Positions 45,707 to 53,598 of a stretch of 64,000 nt of DNA are shown piece by piece. Position 1 is the first letter of the stretch, and every line of letters starts with the position of its first letter. The stretch comes from an uncultured Monoglobus sp. (lineage in GTDB: Bacteria > Bacillota > Clostridia > Monoglobales > Monoglobaceae), in contig CANRGH010000008.1 of NCBI GenBank assembly GCA_947630135.1, forward strand, positions 1-64,000, read 5' to 3'. The position numbers and the translations under genes were made by a program. A model generated the notes under the pieces. It was not told where the DNA came from and ran no database searches. It saw nothing but the letters and a program-made list of their open reading frames with translations.

Positions 45707-48217
45707 TTACAGATCAAGAACCGCGGGTTCGGTGTACGGCTCGATAGACTCAAGCCCCCAGACGAATATTTTTATATTTGCCGCGCGTTCGCTGTATTTC
45801 ACATTTTGGTAGATCAGATCATTTCCTTTTTCGTCAAATTGCGTATCCGTGTCGATCGCGTGACCGACCAGTATATTGTCGTCATTATACATTCCGATAA
45901 ACACGGCCGCGTCGTGTATGCTTTCGTCCAGACGGGTGATCGTAAAGCTAAAGGTGCCGTTGTCGTTTTTGATCGTCTGCACATCAAACTTCGGCGTCGT
46001 GGACGGCTCGGGCGTTGACGGAGCTTCTGACTGCGCGGGTTCTGACGTGGGAGCCTCGGTTCCGACCGGCTCTGACGAGGGAGCGGTTGTTTCCGCGGGA
46101 GCGTCCGTTTCAGCAGGCTCGGGAGTTTCGGTCGCCGACGGTTCCGGAGTGGCCGCAGGAGTTTCGGTCTCCGCGGGATCATCCGTGGTTGTCGGTTCCG
46201 ATGTCGGAGCGATCGTCTCTTCCGGCTGCTTCTCGGGAGTCGGCGCGGGAGTTGACGGCGGAGGCGCTTTATCGCCGGTATAAGCTTTAAGCGCCCAGTT
46301 GCTGTACGAAGTGCCTATAACTATATTGGCTCCGTCCACGTTCATGGTCACATTGGTGGGAGTTTTGCCGATGTCGCTCCACTTGTTAATTATATACGGA
46401 TCGGAATACAGATCCATGCCCGATGGCATAAATGACACGCCATCTGTCACCTTAAAGTTTGAAGGGTTTTTCACGTTGTCCGACGCGGACGCATTGTAAG
46501 TGATTTCCTGAGCGAGAGGAACGCTAAACGATTTCGCGTTGTCCGACGTGTTGGAGACCTTGACGATAATATCAAACGTGCCGTTTAATTTGATCGGCTC
46601 CGCGAGTTTCACTACCGTGTATCCCGGTTCGGTAAAACTGATCTTCTCGCTTGCGTCGCCGGTTTCGGGGTTTATAAGCTTGACGATGTTTTTGTCGCCG
46701 CCGAAGTTTACGATCGAGACATTGCCCGGGTCGGGTCCGTCCGCGCCGTTTTTGACAATAACTTCATAATCGTCGGAGGCGTCGGCCGCATAAAAGCCTA
46801 TGGCGTTCAGATATTCATCCTCTGATCCGGCAGTATATCTGTTCGCGAAAATGGCGCAGCCGTATTTGTCCGTGCCTATCGGAAGCATCTCGCCGCCATT
46901 GTGGCTTACTTTAAAGTTGAGTCCAATATTGAACGATGACGAGCCGTTGGTGCCAATCTGTTCATAAGAATAGATGTTTTCGGGTATTTCGTCGGTAAAG
47001 TCATAGGTATATGAACTGAATCCGATCGCGGGGTCGAGGTACGAGATATATTGATATCCGTCTTCGCCCCAGTCTGCGCCCCAGCTGTTTCTGATGATCC
47101 ACGCGCCGTCTATCGGTGTGCCGTCAAGCAGCCTCGGCTTTTGATTTGACGGAAGATTTTTATCTGCCAAGTAATTATCATCCCAACCTACAATTGTTAC
47201 GCCGTGGTTTGAAGGAACGGTGAAACTGTAACTGCCGTCCGATTTGTATGCGACGCGGTTAGAAGTGTTGATCGATTCGTCAAAAACATAACCGTTGAGC
47301 AAATCAATCCAATTGAGATAATAGAAATCATATTGATTATTATAGTATGAATTTTTCTCCTGCGCGTTATCGGTCGTGTTGGAGTCATACGAAAGATATG
47401 ATGTTCCGACCGCGCCGTGGCTCATTACGGCGGCCTTAATTCTGTTGATCACATTTTCGTCAATGTTTATCTGCGGATTTTCAACTTCAAAGGTGTTACC
47501 CTCAATTTTAACGTCAAAGGTCAGTTTGGAGCTGCCCTCGTATAAATCGGTTATGTAGTTCGCCGATTTAAGCCCCATCAGGCGCTTTTGGCCGCCAAGG
47601 TCAAATATGGGCTGATAATCCGAAAAACCGCCCTTTTTATAGGAAGTGAATTCTGTGTTGTCATAATTGCCGAAAAGAACGGGGCCGGATGCCTTTTGGC
47701 GGCTGAAATAAGCCGTCGCCATTTCGCGGTTGCCGCCCGATGGCTCGCCGCCTTTGCCGAAATCATAATACCGCGTGTATTCCTTGTAATCATCATTATT
47801 TGTGCCGTACATGGCCGCGGCCAGATGCGGCTCCGACCAAAGAACAAGCGGATTTGAAAAGTTTTTGTTGTTGTTTGCGATCGCCGAGTATTCGCCCGCG
47901 GCTATCGCGGCATATGCCCAGCAGTCGCCGTTTTGGCCTTGGTCCCTTATCTCGGGCTGCTTTCCCGAAATTGTCAAATCATCCTTTTCGCTGTTGTATT
48001 TCTCGGGAAGATCCTCCGCCGCGAAAGCGAGGCCGTAGTCCTGCGCGTAGTCTATCGCATCCGGAATGATCGTGTATCCGTCAGGATTTTTAAGATAATC
48101 CGCGTACGCGTCCGTGATCTCGATCGTCGGTTCCGACACAGCCGCTGTTTCCGCAAACGCGGCCGTGTTGAGCAGCATTCCCGAAACAAGCGCGGCAATA
48201 ATAAGTTTTTTCTTCAT
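45707..48217 (-). CDS. Secreted papain-like (C1A) cysteine protease
   Basis: The 836-residue protein has a signal peptide ([20 protein letters not shown], cut after residue 22), a short pro-region and a C1A catalytic domain. The active-site triad is visible: Cys99 in [20 protein letters not shown], His338 in [17 protein letters not shown] and Asn377 in [21 protein letters not shown] strand-rich lectin-like domain follows (about residues 455-650, [40 protein letters not shown]). Then comes a long Pro/Thr/Ser/Glu linker (about 660-755) and a C-terminal domain of about 80 residues. It probably degrades extracellular proteins or peptides. No anchor domain is recognised. Confidence 0.92.
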   Translation of the reverse strand: MKKKLIIAALVSGMLLNTAAFAETAAVSEPTIEITDAYADYLKNPDGYTIIPDAIDYAQDYGLAFAAEDLPEKYNSEKDDLTISGKQPEIRDQGQNGDCWAYAAIAAGEYSAIANNNKNFSNPLVLWSEPHLAAAMYGTNNDDYKEYTRYYDFGKGGEPSGGNREMATAYFSRQKASGPVLFGNYDNTEFTSYKKGGFSDYQPIFDLGGQKRLMGLKSANYITDLYEGSSKLTFDVKIEGNTFEVENPQINIDENVINRIKAAVMSHGAVGTSYLSYDSNTTDNAQEKNSYYNNQYDFYYLNWIDLLNGYVFDESINTSNRVAYKSDGSYSFTVPSNHGVTIVGWDDNYLADKNLPSNQKPRLLDGTPIDGAWIIRNSWGADWGEDGYQYISYLDPAIGFSSYTYDFTDEIPENIYSYEQIGTNGSSSFNIGLNFKVSHNGGEMLPIGTDKYGCAIFANRYTAGSEDEYLNAIGFYAADASDDYEVIVKNGADGPDPGNVSIVNFGGDKNIVKLINPETGDASEKISFTEPGYTVVKLAEPIKLNGTFDIIVKVSNTSDNAKSFSVPLAQEITYNASASDNVKNPSNFKVTDGVSFMPSGMDLYSDPYIINKWSDIGKTPTNVTMNVDGANIVIGTSYSNWALKAYTGDKAPPPSTPAPTPEKQPEETIAPTSEPTTTDDPAETETPAATPEPSATETPEPAETDAPAETTAPSSEPVGTEAPTSEPAQSEAPSTPEPSTTPKFDVQTIKNDNGTFSFTITRLDESIHDAAVFIGMYNDDNILVGHAIDTDTQFDEKGNDLIYQNVKYSERAANIKIFVWGLESIEPYTEPAVLDL

Positions 48218-48252
48218 AAAGTTTACACCCCTGCAAAAATAGATTTTAAAAC

Positions 48253-48281
48253 ATTATATCATAACTTTACTAAAAATGCAA
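48253..48281 (-). promoter_or_regulatory. Promoter of the papain-like protease gene
   Basis: On the minus strand TTGCAT (48276-48281), a 17-bp spacer and TATAAT (48253-48258). Confidence 0.65.
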
Positions 48282-48334
48282 TAAAACAGTTTAAAATTTA
48301 TTAAATATCACGAAAAAATATTTATAATTCGGGG

Positions 48335-48363
48335 TTGACAAACGGGAAATATAGTGATATAAT
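48335..48363 (+). promoter_or_regulatory. Promoter of the sulfhydrylase gene
   Basis: TTGACA (48335-48340), a 17-bp spacer and TATAAT (48358-48363), full consensus. The leader of about 65 nt has room for no large riboswitch. Confidence 0.85.
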
Positions 48364-48434
48364 CTAAAACATACTAAACAGATATGAATTATCTGAATAT
48401 AAAATTTTATGAAAAAAGACAGGAGGAAACAAAA

Positions 48435-49727
48435 ATGGCAGACAAAAAATACAGGTTTGAGACGCTTCAGCTTCATGTAGGACAAGAGCAGGCGGACGCG
48501 GTGACCGACGCGAGGGCGGTTCCGATCTACGCGAGCACGTCTTATGTTTTTCACAACTCGCAGCACGCGGCTGACCGCTTCGGTTTAAGAGACGCGGGCA
48601 ATATCTACGGCAGACTGACCAATCCCACGCAGGATGTTTTTGAGCAAAGGATAGCCGCCCTGGAGGGCGGAGTTGCGGCTCTCGGCGTCGCCTCCGGCGC
48701 GGCCGCTATAAGCTACGCGATCCAGGCCCTCGCCAAGTCGGGCGAGAACATAGTTTCGTCAAAGACGATCTACGGCGGCACATACAATCTTCTGGCGCAC
48801 ACGCTGCCGCTGACAAGCGGTGTGACCGCCGAGTTTGTCGATCCTTATGAAGACGGCGCGTTCGAGGCGGCGATCAACGACAAGACCAAGGCGATCTTCA
48901 TCGAGACTCTGGGCAACCCCAACTCGAACGCGATCGACATTGAGGCCGTGGCGAAGATCGCGCACGACCACGGGATCCCGCTTGTGATTGACAACACCTT
49001 CGCGACTCCGTATCTGGTTCGCCCGATCGAGCACGGCGCCGACATAGTCGTTCACAGCGCCACAAAGTTCATCGGCGGCCACGGCACGGCGATCGGCGGC
49101 GTTATAGTTGACGGCGGCACCTTTGACTGGAGGGCCTCGGGCAGGTACCCGTGGATCTCCGAGCCGAACCCGTCGTATCACGGCGTAAGCTTCGCGGAAG
49201 CCGCGGGCCCCGCCGCGTTCGCGACCTACATAAGAGCGATCCTGCTCCGTGACACGGGCGCGACCCAGTCGCCGTTCCACTCGTTCCTGTTCTTGCAGGG
49301 CCTTGAGACGCTGTCGCTGCGAGTGGAGCGCCACGTTTCAAACGCGCTTAAAATAGTGGAATACTTAAATAATCATCCGCAGGTCGAGGCCGTTCATCAT
49401 CCCTCCCTTGAGAGCGAGCCGAGCCACGCGGTCTACGAAAAATATTTCCCGAACGGCGGCGGCTCGATCTTCACATTCGAGATAAAGGGAACCGAGGACG
49501 ACGCGAAGAAGTTCATAGACAACCTCGCGATATTCTCGCTGCTGGCTAACGTTGCGGACGTGAAATCGCTGGTTATCCACCCGGCCTCAACCACACACTC
49601 GCAGCTTGAGCCCGACGAGCTGCTCGATCAGGGCATAAAGCCCAACACGATAAGGCTTTCGATCGGCACCGAGAACGTTCAAGATTTGATTGACGCTCTC
49701 GACGACGCCTTTAAATCAGTAAAATAA
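48435..49727 (+). CDS. metY: O-acetylhomoserine sulfhydrylase
   Basis: The 430-residue PLP enzyme of the Cys/Met metabolism family makes homocysteine from O-acetylhomoserine and sulfide. Motifs: [80 protein letters not shown], and the PLP lysine in [40 protein letters not shown] is typical of the MetY branch. ACAGGAGGAAACAAAA precedes ATG 48435. It could also act on O-acetylserine. It is monocistronic, with its own promoter and terminator. Confidence 0.93.
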   Translation: MADKKYRFETLQLHVGQEQADAVTDARAVPIYASTSYVFHNSQHAADRFGLRDAGNIYGRLTNPTQDVFEQRIAALEGGVAALGVASGAAAISYAIQALAKSGENIVSSKTIYGGTYNLLAHTLPLTSGVTAEFVDPYEDGAFEAAINDKTKAIFIETLGNPNSNAIDIEAVAKIAHDHGIPLVIDNTFATPYLVRPIEHGADIVVHSATKFIGGHGTAIGGVIVDGGTFDWRASGRYPWISEPNPSYHGVSFAEAAGPAAFATYIRAILLRDTGATQSPFHSFLFLQGLETLSLRVERHVSNALKIVEYLNNHPQVEAVHHPSLESEPSHAVYEKYFPNGGGSIFTFEIKGTEDDAKKFIDNLAIFSLLANVADVKSLVIHPASTTHSQLEPDELLDQGIKPNTIRLSIGTENVQDLIDALDDAFKSVK

Positions 49728-49742
49728 ACAAAACGCAGCACA

Positions 49743-49772
49743 GAGGCGCGGCTTGTTCCGCGTCTCTTTTTT
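49743..49772 (+). terminator. Terminator after metY
   Basis: GAGGCGCGG, loop CTTGTT and CCGCGTCTC form a 9-bp stem with one G-T pair, followed by TTTTTT. Confidence 0.88.
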
Positions 49773-49907
49773 GCGCGCTTTTTTTGAGGAATAGCAAATT
49801 TATTCGGCTTTTTAAAAAATTTTTGTGTATTTGCGGAAAAACCTTTTATTTTTTGCCATTTATGGTATAATAAGAAAAATTATATTTTTTCGGCGGAGGT
49901 GATTTGA

Positions 49908-50729
49908 TTGCTTGACGACAAGATCAGGATTTCCACTGTCAGGCGCGACAAAAGCCACAAAACCAGACCGCATTTCCATCGCGACAACGAGATATATTTT
50001 CTTGAGGAAGGAAAAAGCAAATTGTTTGTTGACACAAAGCTCTATAGCCTCACCGAGGGCAGTCTGGTCTTTATCAGAAGCGGAAGAATACACAAGACTT
50101 TGGCGGGAGATAATAACAGTCATGTGCGGACGGTGCTTATGTTCCCGGACAGCGTCATGCGCGAGCTTGCCGAGTGCGGCGACAGCGAGCTGAATTTTAA
50201 AAATTTTGACTCGATCATCGTTCATGTTCCGGAAATAATGCTGAGCCGCGTAAAGCAAATGTTCCGCGACATTGAAAGCGAGTTGTATTCTCCGGACTGC
50301 ATGTCCGACCTCATGATAAGGGGCATGGTGATAAACATGCTGATAAACATGCTGCGGCGTTACAGCCGCCAGTCATACGAGTACCGCTCAGAGCAGGACA
50401 TGCTCGACGACGTGATAAGAGGCGCGATCGACTATATCAGAATGAACTACAGCAGCGGCATAAGCCTTGGCGATACGGCGAGCCATGTGAATATGAGCCC
50501 GACCTATTTTTCAAAAAAATTCAAGCGCGAAACCGGAGTCGGCTTTAAGGAATATCTGTGCAAATACCGTTTGAGGAAGGCCGAGAAGCTGCTGCGCAGC
50601 GAGGACTTCGTCTCAATAACCGACGTGGCTGAAAAATGCGGCTTCGGCGACAGCAACTATTTCGCCACCGCGTTTAAATCGGAGTACGGCATGCCGCCAA
50701 ATCGGTTCAGGCATCTGTCGGACGGATGA
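49908..50729 (+). CDS. AraC-family regulator with N-terminal cupin domain
   Basis: The 273-residue protein has an N-terminal cupin-like sensor (HKTRPHFHRDNEIYFLEEGK, SLTEGSLVFIRSGRIHKT) and a C-terminal AraC double helix-turn-helix (ISLGDTASHVNMSPTYFSKK, FKRETGVGFKEYLCKYRLRK, ITDVAEKCGFGDSNYFATAF, YGMPPNRFRHL). Such proteins usually sense sugars or related ligands. The start is TTG 49908, seven bases after CGGAGGTGA; no ATG is in a better place. A TATAAT at 49866-49871 is the likely -10. No sugar operon lies beside it, so its targets are unknown. It converges on the SpoIIM homologue with no gap. Confidence 0.9.
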   Translation: MLDDKIRISTVRRDKSHKTRPHFHRDNEIYFLEEGKSKLFVDTKLYSLTEGSLVFIRSGRIHKTLAGDNNSHVRTVLMFPDSVMRELAECGDSELNFKNFDSIIVHVPEIMLSRVKQMFRDIESELYSPDCMSDLMIRGMVINMLINMLRRYSRQSYEYRSEQDMLDDVIRGAIDYIRMNYSSGISLGDTASHVNMSPTYFSKKFKRETGVGFKEYLCKYRLRKAEKLLRSEDFVSITDVAEKCGFGDSNYFATAFKSEYGMPPNRFRHLSDG

Positions 50730-51458
50730 TCACCCGAACGCGCTGAATATGCCGTAGAGGCTGCGCATCATTCCGTGGCCTATAACGCTTTCAAAGCTCG
50801 CGCCCGCGAGCGACGCGGCGAGATAGAACGCGAAACACATGAGAATTTCGGCGAACCCTTTAGGGCTTACGGCGATCAGGGGAATTTTAAAGCGGCGCTT
50901 TGACTTGCCTTTGCGCTTCGGAACGGCGCGGCTTTCAAGCCGAGTCTGCCGCGAGGCCGCCAAAAACCATACCGAGGCGGCAAGCGTGGCCGCGTTGCAC
51001 AAGACGACCGAAACCAGCGCGAACGCGGCGCCCTTCGCGCCGTAGCGCGCGATGAAGAACGCGGCGGAAAAGCCCATGCTGAACCCTTTAAACGCCAGCC
51101 TTGCCAAAGCGAACGGATAAAATATCGGAACAATTCCGGAGACCGCGATAATGATCCCGGTGACGATAAGGGGCGGAAGCGAGGCCTTGAAAATCTCGCC
51201 CGCGGACGCGCCTATCAGCATCGAGCCGCCGAAATAATTTTGCATATACGCGAAAACCGCGTTTTTATCGTCAAGGCTCATGCTTATGTACGCGGCGGCG
51301 CCCATTACCGCGCCGAGAGTGACCAAAACGGCGCAAAGCGCGATCGTTCCGCGGTTCTCAAACATAAACCTGCGTATCGCGCTTCCGAAACGTTTTGATG
51401 AGCGCTCCGCGGCGGGCGCTGCGGGATAAAGCGGCCCGCTTTTTACAAGATCGTTCAT
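50730..51458 (-). CDS. spoIIM: Stage II sporulation protein M homologue
   Basis: The 242-residue protein has about five membrane helices (TIALCAVLVTLGAVMGAAAY, LPPLIVTGIIIAVSGIVPIF, AKGAAFALVSVVLCNAATLA, GFAEILMCFAFYLAASLAG) and the SpoIIM-like YPFALARLAFKGFSMGFSAA. In sporulation SpoIIM works with SpoIID and SpoIIP in engulfment. The basic loop before the last helix (RAVPKRKGKSKRRFK) is unusual. The ribosome site CGGGAGGTCATCC precedes the ATG on its strand. The sequence is divergent, so a general SpoIIM-family membrane protein is the safe call. Confidence 0.75.
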   Translation of the reverse strand: MNDLVKSGPLYPAAPAAERSSKRFGSAIRRFMFENRGTIALCAVLVTLGAVMGAAAYISMSLDDKNAVFAYMQNYFGGSMLIGASAGEIFKASLPPLIVTGIIIAVSGIVPIFYPFALARLAFKGFSMGFSAAFFIARYGAKGAAFALVSVVLCNAATLAASVWFLAASRQTRLESRAVPKRKGKSKRRFKIPLIAVSPKGFAEILMCFAFYLAASLAGASFESVIGHGMMRSLYGIFSAFG

Positions 51459-51572
51459 GGATGACCTCCCGTGTTCAGAGTATGCGGCGCCTCGTCGGCG
51501 CGCATTTAAGCTTATTCAAAAGCCGCGCCGAATATGATTATTACATTAAATTAAACGAAAGAAGGAAAATAT

Positions 51573-52595
51573 ATGGACACAATCGAACTGCTTAAAAGAC
51601 TGACAAAGCCGCGCGGCGTGAGCGGAAACGAAAAGCCCGCCGCCGAGGCGGCTGCCGAGCTGCTGAGCGAGTACTGCGGCGAGACGAGCCGCGACAACAT
51701 GGGGAACCTGCTCGGGATAGTCCGCGGAACAAATCCTGATAAAAGGATAATGCTCGAGGCGCATTTGGATCAGGTGGGTTTCATCGTCACGGAAATTCTG
51801 GAGGGCGGATTTTTGAAGTTCGCGGCCGTGGGTGGCGTGGACGCCAGAATTTTGCCAGGACTCAAGGTGAAGATTTTCGGGAAGCGCGAGATATTCGGCG
51901 TTGTTGACGCGCCCGACGAGCCGCCCGAAAAGACTTCCGAAATCAAGGATATGAGGATATTCACGGGATATGAGGAGGAAGAGCTTAAAAAAATCGTCAG
52001 GATAGGCGATCACATAGCCTATGACTATGAGCTGACCGAGCTGCTTGACGGAAATCTCTGCTCGGGCGCTATGGACAACCGCGCGGGCATGGCGGTCATG
52101 CTGTCGGCCCTGAAGCGGCTTAAAGGGAAAAATCTCGCCGCCGATATATACACCATGTTTTCCACTCAGGAGGAGGTCGGCCTGCGCGGCTCCCGAACGG
52201 GAGCGTTCGCGGTAAGGCCCGATCTCGCGATCGTGGTCGACGTGACGCACGGCACCACGGTGGACTCCGAGAAGGACCCGGGCGTGTTTGACCTCGGCAG
52301 CGGAGCGGTGATACTCCGCGGCCCGAGCGTTGACTATGACAAAAGTCTCGAGCTGATCGAAGTCGCGGAAAACAACAATATCCCGTATAAGATCGAGGCT
52401 GCGGGCGGAGCGTCCGGAACCACAGCCTGGGCGATCCAGATCGCGGGCGGGGGCGTGCCGACGCTGCTTATCTCTATACCGCTGCGGTACATGCACACCA
52501 ATGTCGAGGTCCTGAAAACCGCCGACGTCGAGGCCGCGGCTGCTTTGACCGCCGCGGCAGTTGAGTATTTTTCAAAAGCATGGGAGGCGAAATGA
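51573..52595 (+). CDS. M42-family aminopeptidase (active-site residues intact)
   Basis: The 340-residue protein is an M42/FrvX-type metallo-aminopeptidase. All expected ligands are present: His64 and Asp66 in MLEAHLDQVGFIVTEILEGG, Asp168 in CSGAMDNRAGMAVMLSAL, Glu200 and Glu201 in FSTQEEVGLRGSRTGAFAV, Asp223 in IVVDVTHGTTV and His308 in IPLRYMHTNVEV. M42 enzymes form dodecameric tetrahedra that trim peptides in the cytosol. AAGGAAAATAT precedes the ATG. Its stop overlaps the start of a second M42 gene (ATGA). Confidence 0.93.
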   Translation: MDTIELLKRLTKPRGVSGNEKPAAEAAAELLSEYCGETSRDNMGNLLGIVRGTNPDKRIMLEAHLDQVGFIVTEILEGGFLKFAAVGGVDARILPGLKVKIFGKREIFGVVDAPDEPPEKTSEIKDMRIFTGYEEEELKKIVRIGDHIAYDYELTELLDGNLCSGAMDNRAGMAVMLSALKRLKGKNLAADIYTMFSTQEEVGLRGSRTGAFAVRPDLAIVVDVTHGTTVDSEKDPGVFDLGSGAVILRGPSVDYDKSLELIEVAENNNIPYKIEAAGGASGTTAWAIQIAGGGVPTLLISIPLRYMHTNVEVLKTADVEAAAALTAAAVEYFSKAWEAK

Positions 52596-53581
52596 TGAGC
52601 GGAGTTAATTTTGAGTTTATGAAAAAGCTGTCGGAAGCGTTTGGCGTATCGGGCAGAGAGAACGAGGTCCGCGATTTGATAAAAAACGAGATCGAGCCGT
52701 ACTGCGAGTCGGTCACAACCGACGGGCTCGGCAATCTTATCGCCGAAAAAGGCGGCGAGGGCGAAAGGCTCCTGCTGACCGCGGCGATGGACGAGCCCGG
52801 CTTTATAATAACCAATATTAAAGAGGGCGGCGGCGCGTTTCTGGACTTTGCCGCGGTGGGCGCGGTGAAGCCCCACACGGTGATCTCGGAATCGGTGACT
52901 GTGGGCGACAAAAAGCTGCCCGGAATAATTTCCCTAAAGGCGGTCCACCTGACCACCAAGGAGGAGCGCGAAAAGCCGCCCGCGCTCAAGGATTTGTTTA
53001 TTGACATAGGCGCGGACTCGAAGGCGGCGGCGGAGGCCGCCGTGACCCTCGGCGATTACGCGGCGTTTAAGAGCCGCTATGTCGAGCTCGGCGACAACCG
53101 CGTGAGCGGAAAGGCGATCGCGCGGAGCGCCTGCTGCGCCGTTCTCGCGGCGCTGATAAAGGACGCGGCGGATCGGCCCTTGACCTGCGTGTTCACGGCG
53201 CAGAAGCAGACGGGCGTCCGCGGTGCGAGACTGAGCTTCGGCGAAAATTTCAAAGAGGCAGTGATAATCGACACTCTCGAGGACGAGCGGGCAAAGCTCG
53301 GAGACGGTGTTTCGGTTCCGCGAATAGTCGGCGAGACCTGCGTTGACGCGGATGTCGCCGAAAGGCTTGAGGCGGCCGCCGAGAGCGCGGGAAAGCTCTG
53401 CTGCTTCGCCAAAAAGAACAGCGTCAGCGATATTGAGGGAATAAGCGTCAGCGGCGGTGGAATACGCTGCGCCGAGCTTGATATTCCCATGCGCAACAAG
53501 AACACCGCCTCGGAGATTGCCGACAAGCGCGACATCTCGGCGGCCTATGAGACTTTGAAAAAATATATTAAAGACGCGTAA
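52592..53581 (+). CDS. M42-family paralogue lacking metal ligands (probable pseudoenzyme)
   Basis: The 329-residue protein aligns with the preceding M42 peptidase along its length (EAFGVSGRENEVRDLIKNEI, DGLGNLIAEKGGEGERLLLT), but the active site is gone: Ala65 for the metal His in TAAMDEPGFIITNI, Ala177 for the bridging Asp in GKAIARSACCAVL, Lys205 and Gln206 for the Glu pair in FTAQKQTGVRGARLSF, and Asn304 for the last His in IPMRNKNTASEI. Only Asp67 and Asp227 remain. The reading frame is intact and translationally coupled, so it is selected for. It may be a structural or regulatory subunit of mixed oligomers with its neighbour; this is inference. Confidence 0.87.
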   Translation: MMSGVNFEFMKKLSEAFGVSGRENEVRDLIKNEIEPYCESVTTDGLGNLIAEKGGEGERLLLTAAMDEPGFIITNIKEGGGAFLDFAAVGAVKPHTVISESVTVGDKKLPGIISLKAVHLTTKEEREKPPALKDLFIDIGADSKAAAEAAVTLGDYAAFKSRYVELGDNRVSGKAIARSACCAVLAALIKDAADRPLTCVFTAQKQTGVRGARLSFGENFKEAVIIDTLEDERAKLGDGVSVPRIVGETCVDADVAERLEAAAESAGKLCCFAKKNSVSDIEGISVSGGGIRCAELDIPMRNKNTASEIADKRDISAAYETLKKYIKDA

Positions 53582-53598
53582 GCGCGAAAGGAACGATC

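Noticed and set aside
48364-48434. SAM riboswitch or T-box before metY
   Set aside because: The leader is only about 65 nt and has no terminator or conserved T-box sequence.
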